From Pseudomonas allokribbensis (GTDB lineage Bacteria > Pseudomonadota > Gammaproteobacteria > Pseudomonadales > Pseudomonadaceae), in assembly GCF_014863605.1 (NCBI RefSeq), contig NZ_CP062252.1:372001-436000 (forward strand): a DNA stretch of 64,000 bases, in the 5' to 3' direction. The notes beneath the pieces are model-generated. The model was not told where the DNA came from. It ran no database searches and saw nothing but the letters and a program-made list of their open reading frames with translations. Position numbers and translations under genes: made by a program. The stretch's first letter is position 1. The number at the start of each line of letters is the position of its first letter. Shown here piece after piece: positions 7,861 through 17,492 of the stretch.

Positions 7861-8205
7861 CTAATCAGCGCGCCTGTGTTTGTGTTTTTTCACAGGCCCG
7901 CGCACCTTGCGATAGATCCGGAACCCATACAGCGAAACGCCCAGCAACAACAGGGGGACAAGGCTTTGCCCGGCGACCTCGAACCAATACCGCCGTGGCT
8001 GCTGGGCCAGAGTGTAAGTCGTGCGCGGGCCGCGATTGGTTGTGGTGATCGAGCCACTGATCAGGCTGTCGATGATCATGTAAATCGACGCGCCAATGGC
8101 GAACGTTATCAACAGCCCGACAAGAAGCGTCAGCCAGAACGAAGCCCGGCTCTGGCGATAGGGTGGTGGATGGGGTAGGGGGACGCGGGTTCTTTTCTGG
8201 TTCAT
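7861..8205 (-). CDS. Small inner-membrane protein with two transmembrane segments
   Basis: The 114-residue protein has a basic, proline-rich N-terminus (RTRVPLPHPPPYRQSR) and two hydrophobic segments (FWLTLLVGLLITFAIGASIYM and LVPLLLLGVSLYGF), and ends in a very basic tail (RKVRGPVKKHKHRRAD). No known domain is recognised. It converges with the lipoprotein gene at 7843, 17 bases away. Its promoter would lie between 8206 and the tRNA terminator. Confidence 0.65.
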   Translation of the reverse strand: MNQKRTRVPLPHPPPYRQSRASFWLTLLVGLLITFAIGASIYMIIDSLISGSITTTNRGPRTTYTLAQQPRRYWFEVAGQSLVPLLLLGVSLYGFRIYRKVRGPVKKHKHRRAD

Positions 8206-8299
8206 CGACTGGATGACCCTCTTCCGTAAGGGCTGGGAAAAATATCGCGAATTCCGGCCTGCAAGAAGCGCGGGATCAAGCCTCCATCAAATCGCAGGC

Positions 8300-8334
8300 A
8301 AAAAAAAACCCTGAATCTTGCGATTCAGGGTTTT
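8300..8334 (-). terminator. Terminator of tRNA-Phe
   Basis: The inverted repeat AAAACCCTGAATC / GATTCAGGGTTTT (13 bp, four-base loop) is followed on the minus strand by a run of T (8301-8308 read as A on the plus strand). It starts eight bases beyond the tRNA 3' end. Confidence 0.88.
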
Positions 8335-8341
8335 CGGTATT

Positions 8342-8417
8342 TGGTGCCCAGAGACGGAATCGAACCGCCGACACGGGGATTTTCAATCCCCTGCTCTACC
8401 GACTGAGCTATCTGGGC
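8342..8417 (-). tRNA. tRNA-Phe (GAA)
   Basis: On the minus strand 76 bases fold into a cloverleaf. The acceptor stem GCCCAGA pairs with TCTGGGC, the D-arm is AGCTCAGTCGGTAGAGC, and the anticodon stem-loop GGGGATTGAAAATCCCC carries the anticodon GAA. The T-arm contains GGTTCGATTCC, and CCA is genome-encoded at the 3' end. The sequence is very close to the enterobacterial tRNA-Phe. The tRNA is flanked by a terminator on its 3' side; no integrase or duplicated 3' end is seen, so the site is not occupied by an element in this window. Confidence 0.97.
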
Positions 8418-8520
8418 AACGGGGCGCATTAAAAGGGTTTTTCGGATTTACGTCAAACACTTTTTTAAAATTTCTTAAATTAATTCCGTCGCTTACGATC
8501 CGACCCCCGATTTTCGGGGG

Positions 8521-8793
8521 TTATTCCGCTGGCGGCACGTAGCCTTCCGCCTGGGCGTATTCCTCGCCGGAGAAGTACTTGTCCATTTCTCCCTGCAGAA
8601 ATTTGCGATCTTCGGCGTTCATCATGTTCAGGCGTTTTTCGTTGATCAGCAGGGTCTGGTGTTTCTGCCAGTCGGCCCAGGCCTTGGCCGAGACGTGTTC
8701 GAAGATGTCCTGGCCCTTGGCGCCCGGGTACGGTGGGCGCTCCAGACCTTCGAGTTGTTCTTTGTACTTGCGGCACATTACGGTGCGGGTCAT
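8521..8793 (-). CDS. yggX: Fe(2+)-trafficking / oxidative-damage protection protein YggX
   Basis: The 90-residue protein matches YggX end to end: [21 protein letters not shown] with the conserved cysteine at position 7, then [21 protein letters not shown] and a C-terminal FFSGEE-like segment ([16 protein letters not shown]). YggX protects iron-sulfur clusters from oxidation and has been linked to iron handling and to MutY. Its start overlaps the mutY stop by four bases, as in many gamma-proteobacteria, so the two are translationally coupled. A short inverted repeat (CCCCCGA / TCGGGGG, 8503-8520) just after the stop may be a weak terminator. Confidence 0.96.
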   Translation of the reverse strand: MTRTVMCRKYKEQLEGLERPPYPGAKGQDIFEHVSAKAWADWQKHQTLLINEKRLNMMNAEDRKFLQGEMDKYFSGEEYAQAEGYVPPAE

Positions 8794-9857
8794 GTCGACT
8801 CTCCTGCATTCAAGACGGCGGCCGCGCGTTCGAGCAAGGTTTTGACCGGGGCGGCGAGGCCCAGGCGCGGCGGGGTGGCGAGGTTATACCAGAGCCAGTC
8901 GGCCTCGGCCACGTGACCGCCGGCTTCCTGCACCTGAACCAGCCAGGGTTCGATGGACAGCTGGAAATGGCTGAAGGTGTGGACAAGGCTCGGCAGCGCC
9001 TGCTGCTCGCCGAGTTCCAGCGAGTGCTGCGCGGCGAGGTGTTGCAGGTCGTCGAGGTTGTCGAGTTCCGGCAGGCTCCACAAACCGCCCCACAATCCGC
9101 TGGAGGGGCGGCGATAAAGCAGAATCGCGCCCTCCTCGTTGGCCAGCAGCGGCATCAGCGTGCGTTTCTGCGGGATGGCTTTACGCGGCTTGGGAATCGG
9201 GTAGCGCGTCTCCAGACCGAGCATATGCGCTTCGCAGCCCTTCTCCAGTGGACACAGCAGGCAGCTCGGTTTGCTGCGGGTGCACAGCGTGGCGCCCAGA
9301 TCCATCATCGCCTGGGTGTAGGCGTTGACCCGATCCTGCGGCGTGAAGCGTTCTGCGTTGGCCCACAGCTGTTTGGCGACCTTTGGCTCGCCGGGGTAGC
9401 CCTCCTGCGCAGTAAAGCGCGCCAGCACCCGTTTGACGTTGCCGTCGAGGATCGGTGCGCGCAGGCCCATGCTGATACTGGCAATCGCGCCAGCGGTGGA
9501 CAGGCCGATGCCCGGCAAATCCGTGAGCTTCTCGACATCACGGGGAAACTCGCCGCCGTACTGGCTGACGACGATCTTCGCGGTCTTCTGCAAATTGCGC
9601 GCGCGGGTGTAGTAACCCAGGCCCGTCCACAGGTGCAGCACTTCGTCCTCCGGCGCTTCGGCCAGGGCTTCGACCGTCGGCAACGCGGCCATGAACCGGT
9701 CGAAGTAATTGAGCACGGTGCTGACCTGGGTTTGCTGCAACATGATCTCAGACACCCACACCCGGTATGGGTTGATGTCCTGTTGCCAAGGCAAATCATG
9801 GCGGCCGTGGCGGTCGAACCATTCCAGCACCGCCGTGGAAAACTGCTCCGCTCTCAT
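8790..9857 (-). CDS. mutY: A/G-specific adenine DNA glycosylase MutY
   Basis: The 355-residue enzyme removes adenine mispaired with 8-oxoguanine. Visible features in order are the catalytic Glu37 within [14 protein letters not shown], the helix-hairpin-helix [15 protein letters not shown], catalytic Asp138 in ILDGNVKRV, and the four-cysteine [4Fe-4S] loop C-x6-C-x2-C-x5-C ([17 protein letters not shown]). A C-terminal NUDIX-like 8-oxoG recognition domain covers about residues 230-345. Length is normal for the family. It lies between asmA and yggX with four-base overlaps at both ends, forming one operon. Confidence 0.97.
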   Translation of the reverse strand: MRAEQFSTAVLEWFDRHGRHDLPWQQDINPYRVWVSEIMLQQTQVSTVLNYFDRFMAALPTVEALAEAPEDEVLHLWTGLGYYTRARNLQKTAKIVVSQYGGEFPRDVEKLTDLPGIGLSTAGAIASISMGLRAPILDGNVKRVLARFTAQEGYPGEPKVAKQLWANAERFTPQDRVNAYTQAMMDLGATLCTRSKPSCLLCPLEKGCEAHMLGLETRYPIPKPRKAIPQKRTLMPLLANEEGAILLYRRPSSGLWGGLWSLPELDNLDDLQHLAAQHSLELGEQQALPSLVHTFSHFQLSIEPWLVQVQEAGGHVAEADWLWYNLATPPRLGLAAPVKTLLERAAAVLNAGEST

Positions 9858-12085
9858 CGCTTGAACAGCCCCTTCAATGCGTTTTTCAGTTCAGGGCTGA
9901 CTTTGTCGCCCAGTTTCTCTTCGATTTTTTCGCTGAGTTTGTCGCCGGCCATTTTGGTCGCGACCTGGCCGAGCCGCTCGTTATCCACACGGCAAGCCTT
10001 GGCACCGAGCTCCAGCGGGCCACGGCAGCGCAGCGGCCACTCGATGCCGACGAATTTGTCGCCGACCTGACAGGCCGGGTCCGGCATGGCGCTGGTGTCG
10101 CCTTCGACGATGATGCCGACGCGATAGTCCATGCCCAGCACTTTCAGGTCGATGTCGCCGTCACCGTTGACGGTCATGCCCGGGATCCGCACTTTCAGGT
10201 CCGGGTTGCTGGCGACGCCGTTGCGGAACGTCAGGTTGCCCTTGAGCTCCTGAAACGGCGTGTCCTTGCCGCGTGGCTCGCCGCTCAGGGATTTGCGGTT
10301 GAGCGTGGCGATGCCTTTGCACAGTTGCTGTTCAAGGTTGGCATTGAGCAGCACGCCGTTGTTGATCACGAAACTGGCATTGCCGTTGAGGGTGTCGATC
10401 AGCGCCTGTTGGCTGTTGCCGCTACCGGTGACGGTGCTGGTGAGGTTCACCAGACCTTTGACCGGTGGATTCTTGCCCTGGCTTTCGAGGATTTTTTCCA
10501 CCGGTACACGGTTGATCCGGGTTTGCAGATTCTGCACTGGCGCGGTCTGGCGTACATCCAGCGTGCCCTTGGCTTCGAAGTCGCCGTTGTACAGCTCGCC
10601 GCGCAGGTTCTCCAGGGTCAACAGGCCGCCTTGGCCGGTGGCTTTCAGTGCGGCGTTCTGGATCGGCAACTTGTCGAGGGTCAACTGGCCGAAGGTCAGG
10701 TCGGCGTTCACGTCCAGTTTGCTCAGGCGCTCCACCGGAAACAGTCGCTCGGTGCTCCAGGCACTTTTGCTCGGTTTGTCCGGCAGCGGGGTGCTGCCGG
10801 CGCCGGCCATGGCATCGGCTTCGGTGCTGGCGACTTCGGTCTGACGTGCCTGGGTGGCGCTGGTGGCTTTTTCCGATTTTGGCGGCAGGTAGCGGTCGAC
10901 GTTGAAAGTGTCGGCCTTGAGGATCGCCCGCAGCGATTGTTTGGCGAAGTCTTCGACGGCGATGCGACCGCTGAAGCTGCTGTCGTCGAGTTTCAGATTG
11001 ATGTTGTCCAGCGCCACGCTGGTGGGCGTGGCAGACACGCGGCTGACCAGCTCGACCTTGCTCAGGCTGCCTTCGGCCATGGCCGGCAGGGTCTGGCCGA
11101 TGCTGTCGACAAATTTCGCCAGATCGAACTGGGCGATGGAAATCCCGCCGGTGATCTGCGGGGTCTTGTCGAGATCGTTGGCCTTCAGCTCACCCAAGGC
11201 GCGCAACTGGTTGGCGGAGATCTTGATCCCGGTCCATTCGGCGACGTTCGCAGCCTTGTCCAGCAGCATCTGCCCCTGGGCGGAGAACGTCATGGCCTTG
11301 CCTTGCAGTGGATCGCCGGTCAGTTCGCCGGACAGCTTCAAGTCTTCGAACTTGTAGCGTTGCAGGGCGCGCTCGATGCGCAACTCGCCATTGAGCTCGG
11401 TGCGTACTCGCAACACGGGCTGATTGGTGCTGAGGAACGCCGTGGCTTTCAGCGGAATGTTGGTTGAATCGTGTACAGCGCCGGTGCTCAGCTGGATGCT
11501 TTCGGCACTGAACTGCTTGCCGGTCTGCTCGTCGTTGTATTCAACACGGGCGTTGTTGACGGTCAGGCTGTCGATGTCGAGGCGGATCGGCTGCGGCGGT
11601 TTCTCCGGCTGGGCAGGCGTTTCGGCAACCGGCTCGCCAGCGGCAACTGGCGGGGTGCTGCCCGGCGCAGGCGCTGCGGCAGGCAGCTTGCCGATGTCTT
11701 CCCAGTTGCCGTGACCGTTCTTGTCACGGTTCAGGCGCAGGTTCAGGCCTTCGACACGCACATCGCTCATCTGCACTTCGCGGCGCAACAGCGGCAGCAC
11801 GCGCACGGACAAGCCGAGCATCTGCAGATCGGCAAACGGTTCGGCAGGCTTGATCAGGGTGGCGACGCTGGCCTCGTGCAATTCCAGGCCGAGCCACGGG
11901 AACAGGCTCCAGCCGATATCGCCATTGAGCGTCAGTTCGATGTGGGCCTTGTCGCGGGCTATCTGGCGGATCTCGTCTTTGTAGTCGTTGGGATCGAAGA
12001 GGTGGGTCAGGGCGAAGCCCGCCGCCACAATGATCAGCAACAGCCCGAGAAGTACCAGACCCAGGATTTTGCCGAACGCTTTCAT
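9854..12085 (-). CDS. asmA: AsmA family envelope protein
   Basis: The 743-residue protein has an N-terminal membrane anchor (ILGLVLLGLLLIIVAAGFALTHLFDPNDYK) and a long periplasmic AsmA-like domain with beta-strand repeats. The conserved start FDPNDYKDEIRQIARDKAHI and the C-terminal block TSTVTGSGNSQQALIDTLNG with CKGIATLNRK are family hallmarks. A low-complexity proline/alanine linker (PAAAPAPGSTPPVAAGEP) lies near residue 140. AsmA proteins are thought to take part in outer-membrane lipid homeostasis, perhaps as bridge-like lipid carriers. It is the first gene of the asmA-mutY-yggX unit; a possible TATACT -10 box (12129-12134, minus strand) lies about 45 bases before its ATG. Confidence 0.92.
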   Translation of the reverse strand: MKAFGKILGLVLLGLLLIIVAAGFALTHLFDPNDYKDEIRQIARDKAHIELTLNGDIGWSLFPWLGLELHEASVATLIKPAEPFADLQMLGLSVRVLPLLRREVQMSDVRVEGLNLRLNRDKNGHGNWEDIGKLPAAAPAPGSTPPVAAGEPVAETPAQPEKPPQPIRLDIDSLTVNNARVEYNDEQTGKQFSAESIQLSTGAVHDSTNIPLKATAFLSTNQPVLRVRTELNGELRIERALQRYKFEDLKLSGELTGDPLQGKAMTFSAQGQMLLDKAANVAEWTGIKISANQLRALGELKANDLDKTPQITGGISIAQFDLAKFVDSIGQTLPAMAEGSLSKVELVSRVSATPTSVALDNINLKLDDSSFSGRIAVEDFAKQSLRAILKADTFNVDRYLPPKSEKATSATQARQTEVASTEADAMAGAGSTPLPDKPSKSAWSTERLFPVERLSKLDVNADLTFGQLTLDKLPIQNAALKATGQGGLLTLENLRGELYNGDFEAKGTLDVRQTAPVQNLQTRINRVPVEKILESQGKNPPVKGLVNLTSTVTGSGNSQQALIDTLNGNASFVINNGVLLNANLEQQLCKGIATLNRKSLSGEPRGKDTPFQELKGNLTFRNGVASNPDLKVRIPGMTVNGDGDIDLKVLGMDYRVGIIVEGDTSAMPDPACQVGDKFVGIEWPLRCRGPLELGAKACRVDNERLGQVATKMAGDKLSEKIEEKLGDKVSPELKNALKGLFKR

Positions 12086-12438
12086 GGGCGAGTCCTTGTA
12101 GTTAGTCGAATTCGTAATTTAGCCGGGGAGTATAGCGCTGCATAACCCCGCGCTGGTGCGGCGTCCTGAGGAACCTGTTGATCCGCGACGTGCAGCGCTT
12201 CGACAACGGTCGGCAGGAGGGTTCCCCGGTCACAGGAGATCAGATGACTCAAAAAAGGTGATATCAGTTTGGTTTTTCTGTCACGTGCAGATGGTAACCT
12301 TCGCCCGTTCGTCCGCCCTTCTGCGACTTTTGGTCGCGCCTCAAGGAGCTTCACCCACCAACACGGTCATGCCTGCGTGCATAAAGGCCGGGGGTGAGCA
12401 GTGGCTGGCGAACCATACTAATAATTGGGGGATACACA
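12086..12438. other. Divergent intergenic region asmA / MFS transporter
   Basis: The 353 bases hold start signals for both flanking genes. The minus strand has a TATACT -10-like box at 12129-12134 for asmA. The plus strand has a clear GGGGGA ribosome-binding site at 12427-12432 before the MFS start. I found no ORF with coding character and no repeat. Confidence 0.5.
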
Positions 12439-14103
12439 ATGAGCACGAGCATTACGGCGGACGGCCTCAGCGCCGCCCAGCCTGCGTTCCTGTCCAAGGA
12501 ACGCATCATCGCCAAGCCCGGTTTCAACCGCTGGCTGGTGCCACCGGCCGCTCTGGCCATCCACTTGTGCATCGGCATGGCCTACGGTTTTTCCGTGTTC
12601 TGGTTGCCGCTGTCCAAGGCGCTGGGCATCACCGCTCCGGTGGCTTGCGCGCCGGACATGAGCTTCATCGCACAAGTCTTCTCGTCGCAATGCGACTGGC
12701 CGATCTCCATGCTCGGCTGGATCTACACCCTGTTCTTCATCTTCCTCGGCTGCTCGGCAGCGATCTGGGGTGGCTGGCTCGAACACGCCGGCCCGCGCAA
12801 GGCCGGTGTCGTCTCGGCACTGTGCTGGTGTGGCGGTCTGCTGATCTCGGCGTTGGGTATTTATACCCACCAGATCTGGCTGATGTGGATCGGCTCCGGC
12901 GTGATCGGCGGTATCGGTCTGGGCCTGGGCTACATCTCGCCGGTCTCGACCCTGATCAAATGGTTCCCGGACAAGCGCGGCATGGCCACCGGCATGGCGA
13001 TCATGGGCTTCGGTGGTGGCGCGATGGTCGGTGCGCCACTGGCGACCGCTCTGATGAGCCATTTCGCTTCGCCGGCTGGCGTGGGCGTGTGGCAGAGCTT
13101 TGTGGCCATGGCCGCGATCTACTTCGTGTTCATGATCGGTGGTGCGCTGTCGTACCGCGTCCCGCCGACCGGCTGGAAGCCTGAAGGCTGGACAGCGCCA
13201 GCGAAGAAAGCGTCGAATGCGATGATCACCCACCGTCACGTACACGTGAATGTGGCGTGGAAAACCCCGCAATTCCGTCTGGTGTGGCTGGTGCTGTGCC
13301 TGAACGTGTCCGCCGGTATCGGCATCCTCGGCATGGCTTCGCCACTGTTGCAGGAAGTGTTCGGCGGCAAGCTGCTGGGCAATGATCTGCCGTTCGGTCA
13401 ACTGGATGCCGGGCAACTGGCGTCGATCGCAGCGATTGCGGCCGGTTTCACTGGTCTGCTGAGCCTGTTCAACATCGGCGGCCGGTTCTTCTGGGCGTCG
13501 TTCTCGGACTACCTGGGTCGCAAGAACACCTACTTCGTGTTCTTCGCGCTGGGCTTTGCGCTGTACGCGCTGATTCCGAACCTCGGCCATCTGGGCAACG
13601 TTGCGCTGTTCGTGGCGGCGTTCTGCATCATCCTGTCGATGTACGGCGGTGGCTTCGCAACCGTTCCGGCGTATCTGGCCGACCTGTTCGGCACGCAGAT
13701 GGTCGGCGCGATCCACGGTCGTCTGCTGACGGCATGGGCTGCTGCTGGCGTGCTGGGTCCGGTGCTGGTGAACTACCTGCGTGAGTATCAACTGAGCATC
13801 GGCGTTGAACGCGCGGCGGCTTACGACATCACCCTGTACATCCTCGCCGGCCTGCTGGTGCTGGGTTTCCTGTGCAACCTGCTGGTACGTCCGGTGGCAG
13901 ACAAGTACTTCATGACCGACGCCGAACTGGCTGCCGAGCAGGCGCTGGGCCACGACAAGGGTGCTGACAGCAGCACCGTGCTTGAGTGGAAAGCCGCGCC
14001 GGGCAGCAAGCCGTTGGCGGTTGCTGCGTGGCTGGCGGTCGGGATTCCGTTGGCGTGGGGTGTGTGGGTGACCCTGCAGAAGACTGCGGTGCTGTTCCAC
14101 TAA
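12439..14103 (+). CDS. OFA-type major facilitator superfamily transporter
   Basis: The 554-residue protein is a twelve-helix MFS carrier. The N-terminal half contains IHLCIGMAYGFSVFWLPLSK and LGWIYTLFFIFLGCSAAIWGGWLEHAGPRKAG; the loop between helices 2 and 3 (WLEHAGPRKAG) is the MFS A-motif in the form found in the oxalate/formate antiporter (OFA) family. A C-terminal extra helix (AAWLAVGIPLAWGVWVTLQ) follows a soluble linker. OFA members in proteobacteria include pyruvate-responsive YhjX. The substrate here is probably a small monocarboxylate, which is inference only. The ATG at 12439 is chosen because GGGGGA lies six bases upstream. The gene is followed by a REPIN. Confidence 0.82.
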   Translation: MSTSITADGLSAAQPAFLSKERIIAKPGFNRWLVPPAALAIHLCIGMAYGFSVFWLPLSKALGITAPVACAPDMSFIAQVFSSQCDWPISMLGWIYTLFFIFLGCSAAIWGGWLEHAGPRKAGVVSALCWCGGLLISALGIYTHQIWLMWIGSGVIGGIGLGLGYISPVSTLIKWFPDKRGMATGMAIMGFGGGAMVGAPLATALMSHFASPAGVGVWQSFVAMAAIYFVFMIGGALSYRVPPTGWKPEGWTAPAKKASNAMITHRHVHVNVAWKTPQFRLVWLVLCLNVSAGIGILGMASPLLQEVFGGKLLGNDLPFGQLDAGQLASIAAIAAGFTGLLSLFNIGGRFFWASFSDYLGRKNTYFVFFALGFALYALIPNLGHLGNVALFVAAFCIILSMYGGGFATVPAYLADLFGTQMVGAIHGRLLTAWAAAGVLGPVLVNYLREYQLSIGVERAAAYDITLYILAGLLVLGFLCNLLVRPVADKYFMTDAELAAEQALGHDKGADSSTVLEWKAAPGSKPLAVAAWLAVGIPLAWGVWVTLQKTAVLFH

Positions 14104-14120
14104 GTAAAACGTCGTAACCC

Positions 14121-14210
14121 TGTGGGAGCGAGCCTGCTCGCGATAGCGGTCTGACAGTCGACAGTGATGTTGAATGTGCGGCCCTCATCGCGAGCAAGCT
14201 CGCTCCCACA
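14121..14210. repeat. REPIN (paired inverted REP sequences)
   Basis: Two REP sequences face each other over 90 bases. The left arm begins TGTGGGAGCGAGCCTGCTCG and the right arm ends CGAGCAAGCTCGCTCCCACA. Each arm also has its own small internal hairpin (CGAGC..GCTCG). This is the standard REP doublet of the P. fluorescens group, mobilised in trans by RAYT transposases. It lies between two genes on the same strand. Confidence 0.9.
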
Positions 14211-14322
14211 GTTGTTTTGGGCTGTCCGAAATGGCTTGTATGGACATGTCTATCCCCGACAGTACGGGCTTCTATCCGTCTGCCATATCACGTCTCGTGT
14301 TTCTGTTTCGGCCCCGCGCCCC

Positions 14323-14328
14323 TATAAT
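14323..14328 (+). promoter_or_regulatory. Candidate -10 box of the his operon
   Basis: A perfect TATAAT lies 38 bases before the hisB ATG. The -35 region at correct spacing (14300-14305, TTTCTG) is a poor match, so the promoter may need an activator or may be weak. No histidine-rich leader peptide or attenuator is visible upstream. Confidence 0.45.
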
Positions 14329-14366
14329 GGCTGCCTTTTTCGCCCAATGATTTTGCGGAGCTGGTG

Positions 14367-14960
14367 ATGGCCGAACGTAAGGCGTCTGTCGAGCGCGACA
14401 CTCTGGAAACCCAGATCAAAGCCTCGATCAACCTTGATGGCACCGGAAAGGCCCGATTCGATATCGGTGTTCCTTTTCTTGAGCACATGCTGGATCAGAT
14501 CGCCCGTCATGGGTTGATCGACCTGGATATCCAATGCAAGGGCGATCTGCATATCGACGACCACCATACCGTGGAAGACGTCGGTATCACTCTCGGCCAG
14601 GCCTTCGCACAAGCCATCGGCGACAAGAAAGGCATCCGTCGCTACGGCCATGCCTACGTGCCGCTCGATGAAGCGCTGTCGCGCGTAGTGATCGACTTCT
14701 CCGGCCGTCCGGGCCTGCAGATGCACGTGCCGTACACCCGCGCCACCGTCGGCGGCTTCGACGTCGACCTGTTCCAGGAATTCTTCCAGGGCTTCGTCAA
14801 CCACGCGCTGGTCAGCCTGCACATCGACAACCTGCGTGGCACCAACACTCACCACCAGATCGAAACCGTGTTCAAGGCTTTCGGCCGCGCGCTGCGCATG
14901 GCCGTCGAACTGGACGACCGCATGGCCGGCCAGATGCCTTCGACCAAGGGCGTGCTGTAA
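14367..14960 (+). CDS. hisB: Imidazoleglycerol-phosphate dehydratase HisB
   Basis: The 197-residue, single-function enzyme converts imidazoleglycerol phosphate to imidazoleacetol phosphate in histidine synthesis. The manganese-binding motifs are intact: [31 protein letters not shown], and the C-terminal [17 protein letters not shown]. It lacks the phosphatase half fused to HisB in enterobacteria, as expected for pseudomonads. Start is the ATG at 14367, six bases after GGAG; the GTG at 14364 is too close. Its stop and the hisH start overlap as TAATG. Confidence 0.98.
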   Translation: MAERKASVERDTLETQIKASINLDGTGKARFDIGVPFLEHMLDQIARHGLIDLDIQCKGDLHIDDHHTVEDVGITLGQAFAQAIGDKKGIRRYGHAYVPLDEALSRVVIDFSGRPGLQMHVPYTRATVGGFDVDLFQEFFQGFVNHALVSLHIDNLRGTNTHHQIETVFKAFGRALRMAVELDDRMAGQMPSTKGVL

Positions 14961-15598
14961 TGCAGACGGTTGCGGTAATCGACTACGGCATGGGCAACCT
15001 GCACTCGGTGGCCAAGGCCCTCGAGCACGTTGGCGCCGGCAAAGTGCTGATCACCAGCGATGCGGACGTGATCCGCGAAGCCGACCGCGTGGTGTTCCCC
15101 GGCGTCGGCGCGATTCGCGATTGCATGGCGGAGATCCGTCGCCTCGGTTTCGATTCGCTGGTACGTGAAGTCAGCCAGGATCGCCCGTTCCTCGGCATCT
15201 GCGTCGGCATGCAAGCCTTGCTCGACACCAGCGAAGAGAACGACGGCGTCGACTGCATCGGCCTGTTCCCGGGCGCGGTGAAGTTCTTCGGCAAAGACCT
15301 GCATGAAGACGGCGAGCACCTGAAAGTCCCGCACATGGGCTGGAACGAAGTGAAGCAGTCGGTGGATCACCCGCTGTGGCACAACATTCCGGACCTGGCG
15401 CGTTTCTACTTCGTGCACAGCTACTACATCGCCGCCGGTAACCCGCGGCAGGTGGTCGGCAGCGGTCATTACGGTGTCGATTTCGCCGCGGCGCTGGCCG
15501 AAGGTTCGCGTTTCGCCGTGCAGTTCCACCCGGAGAAGAGCCATACCCATGGCCTGCAATTGCTGCAGAACTTCGCTGCGTGGGATGGTCGCTGGTAA
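14960..15598 (+). CDS. hisH: Imidazole glycerol phosphate synthase glutaminase subunit HisH
   Basis: The 212-residue class I glutamine amidotransferase supplies ammonia to HisF. The oxyanion strand PGVGAIRDC, the nucleophilic cysteine in [12 protein letters not shown], and the His/Glu of [11 protein letters not shown] complete the catalytic triad. The first residues [15 protein letters not shown] are diagnostic of HisH. Its start codon shares a base with the hisB stop, and the next gene starts directly after its own stop, so translation through this stretch should be tightly coupled. Confidence 0.98.
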   Translation: MQTVAVIDYGMGNLHSVAKALEHVGAGKVLITSDADVIREADRVVFPGVGAIRDCMAEIRRLGFDSLVREVSQDRPFLGICVGMQALLDTSEENDGVDCIGLFPGAVKFFGKDLHEDGEHLKVPHMGWNEVKQSVDHPLWHNIPDLARFYFVHSYYIAAGNPRQVVGSGHYGVDFAAALAEGSRFAVQFHPEKSHTHGLQLLQNFAAWDGRW

Positions 15599-15859
15599 AT
15601 GGCCGTCAAGAAATCCAAGCCGCCGATCCTGACCCTCACGCCCGAGCAGGAAAGCGACGCCAATCGCAAGATCCAGCGGTTCATGGAGGATCGTTTCGAA
15701 CTGGACCTGGGTTCGTTCGAGGCGGCGGAAATTCTTGAGCTGTTTACCCGCGAAATTGCTCCGCACTATTACAACAGGGCGATTTTCGATGTGCAGACCC
15801 ACCTCAAGGAGCGGTTTGAAAGCATCGAAAGCGACCTGTGGGCGCTCGAGAAAAACTGA
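15599..15859 (+). CDS. DUF2164 family protein
   Basis: The 86-residue protein matches DUF2164: IQRFMEDRFELDLGSFEAAEILELF followed by PHYYNRAIFDVQTHLKERFE (shown in part). It is soluble, helical and without cofactor motifs. It is inserted inside the his operon, its ATG immediately abutting the hisH TAA (no spacer at all) and 42 bases before hisA. No function is known; the position implies expression with histidine enzymes but not necessarily a role in the pathway. Confidence 0.9.
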   Translation: MAVKKSKPPILTLTPEQESDANRKIQRFMEDRFELDLGSFEAAEILELFTREIAPHYYNRAIFDVQTHLKERFESIESDLWALEKN

Positions 15860-15901
15860 TTTCCGAGCCAAGCTGAACATTCAAATTTGAAGGTTTGCCA
15901 G

Positions 15902-16639
15902 ATGCTGATTATTCCCGCTATCGATCTCAAAGACGGTGCCTGCGTACGTCTGCGCCAGGGCCGCATGGAAGATTCCACAGTGTTCTCCGATGACCCGGTG
16001 AGCATGGCTGCCAAGTGGGTGGAGGGCGGTTGCCGTCGTCTGCATCTGGTCGACCTGAACGGCGCTTTCGAAGGCCAACCGGTCAACGGCGAAGTGGTGA
16101 CCGCGATCGCCAAGCGCTACCCGACTTTGCCGATCCAGATCGGCGGCGGCATTCGTTCGCTGGAAACCATCGAGCACTACGTCAAGGCTGGCGTGAGCTA
16201 CGTGATCATCGGCACCAAAGCGGTGAAGGATCCGGTGTTCGTCGCGGAAGCCTGCCGTGCGTTCCCGGGCAAGATCATCGTCGGTCTGGATGCCAAAGAC
16301 GGTTTTGTCGCCACCGATGGCTGGGCTGAAATCAGCACCGTGCAGGTCATCGACCTGGCCAAACAGTTTGAAGCCGACGGCGTGTCCTCGATCGTTTATA
16401 CCGACATCGCCAAAGACGGCATGATGCAGGGCTGCAACGTACCGTTCACCGCTGCGCTGGCTGCTGCCACCAAGATCCCGGTGATCGCGTCCGGCGGCAT
16501 TCACAACCTGGGTGACATCAAGTCGCTGCTCGACGCCAAGGCGCCAGGCATCATCGGCGCCATCACCGGCCGGGCGATCTACGAAGGCACTCTCGACGTC
16601 GCCGAAGCGCAAGCTTTCTGCGACTCGTACCAAGGCTGA
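15902..16639 (+). CDS. hisA: ProFAR isomerase HisA
   Basis: The 245-residue (beta-alpha)8 barrel opens the ring of ProFAR to PRFAR. The general base Asp8 lies in [16 protein letters not shown], and the second catalytic Asp lies in [13 protein letters not shown]; phosphate-binding motifs GGGIRS and ASGGI are present. The ATG at 15902 is preferred over a TTG five codons upstream because GAAGG lies eight bases before it and because HisA proteins begin MLIIPAIDL. The gene ends nine bases before hisF. Confidence 0.98.
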   Translation: MLIIPAIDLKDGACVRLRQGRMEDSTVFSDDPVSMAAKWVEGGCRRLHLVDLNGAFEGQPVNGEVVTAIAKRYPTLPIQIGGGIRSLETIEHYVKAGVSYVIIGTKAVKDPVFVAEACRAFPGKIIVGLDAKDGFVATDGWAEISTVQVIDLAKQFEADGVSSIVYTDIAKDGMMQGCNVPFTAALAAATKIPVIASGGIHNLGDIKSLLDAKAPGIIGAITGRAIYEGTLDVAEAQAFCDSYQG

Positions 16640-16648
16640 GGACTGACC

Positions 16649-17419
16649 ATGGCGCTGGCCAAACGCATCATCCCTTGCCTGGACGTGGACAACGGCCGGG
16701 TCGTCAAAGGTGTGAAGTTCGAGAACATCCGTGACGCCGGCGATCCGGTGGAAATCGCCCGTCGCTACGACGAGCAGGGTGCCGACGAGATTACCTTTCT
16801 CGACATCACCGCCAGTGTCGATGGTCGCGACACCACGCTGCATACCGTCGAGCGCATGGCCAGCCAGGTGTTCATTCCGCTGACCGTCGGCGGCGGCGTG
16901 CGGACCGTGCAGGACATTCGCAATCTGCTCAATGCCGGTGCGGACAAGGTGTCGATCAACACCGCTGCCGTGTTCAACCCGGAATTCGTCGGCGAAGCGG
17001 CGCAGCATTTCGGCTCGCAATGCATCGTCGTCGCCATCGACGCGAAGAAGGTTTCGGGCCCGGGCGAAACCCCGCGCTGGGAAATCTTCACCCACGGCGG
17101 TCGCAAGCCGACCGGCCTCGACGCGGTCGAGTGGGCGAAGAAAATGGAAGGCCTGGGTGCCGGTGAAATCCTCCTGACCAGCATGGATCAGGACGGCATG
17201 AAAAACGGTTTCGACCTGGGTGTGACCCGCGCCATCAGCGATGCGCTGGGGATCCCGGTGATCGCTTCCGGTGGCGTCGGCAACCTGCAGCATCTGGCCG
17301 ATGGCATCCTCGAAGGCCACGCCAGCGCCGTACTGGCGGCGAGTATTTTCCACTTCGGCGAATACACCGTTCAGGAAGCCAAGGCCTACATGGCTAAACG
17401 TGGAATCGTAATGCGTTAA
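16649..17419 (+). CDS. hisF: Imidazole glycerol phosphate synthase cyclase subunit HisF
   Basis: The 256-residue barrel cyclises PRFAR with ammonia from HisH to imidazoleglycerol phosphate and AICAR. The catalytic aspartates are in [14 protein letters not shown] (Asp11 region) and [16 protein letters not shown]; phosphate-binding loops GGGVRT and ASGGVG are present. It is paralogous to HisA, as expected. It is the last recognisable biosynthetic gene of the cluster; a binding-protein gene follows 73 bases later. Confidence 0.98.
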   Translation: MALAKRIIPCLDVDNGRVVKGVKFENIRDAGDPVEIARRYDEQGADEITFLDITASVDGRDTTLHTVERMASQVFIPLTVGGGVRTVQDIRNLLNAGADKVSINTAAVFNPEFVGEAAQHFGSQCIVVAIDAKKVSGPGETPRWEIFTHGGRKPTGLDAVEWAKKMEGLGAGEILLTSMDQDGMKNGFDLGVTRAISDALGIPVIASGGVGNLQHLADGILEGHASAVLAASIFHFGEYTVQEAKAYMAKRGIVMR

Positions 17420-17440
17420 ACGATACAGGCCAGTGGACAG

Positions 17441-17475
17441 CATGGCGTACCCGAGGCACTCTTGGGCACGCCATG
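17441..17475 (+). other. Hairpin between hisF and the binding-protein gene
   Basis: CATGGCGTACCC and GGGCACGCCATG form a 12-bp stem with one mismatch and an 11-base loop. No T-run follows, so it is at most a partial terminator or an mRNA processing/stability element that could lower expression of the downstream gene. Confidence 0.45.
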
Positions 17476-17492
17476 GATTTCGGTAGCCCGAC

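Noticed and set aside
8342..8417. tRNA-Phe as an occupied integration site
   Set aside because: No integrase, no duplicated tRNA 3' end and only housekeeping genes on either side in this window.
8503..8520. CCCCCGA/TCGGGGG hairpin as a strong terminator of yggX
   Set aside because: The stem is only seven base pairs and no T-run follows on the minus strand, so I do not list it as a separate terminator.
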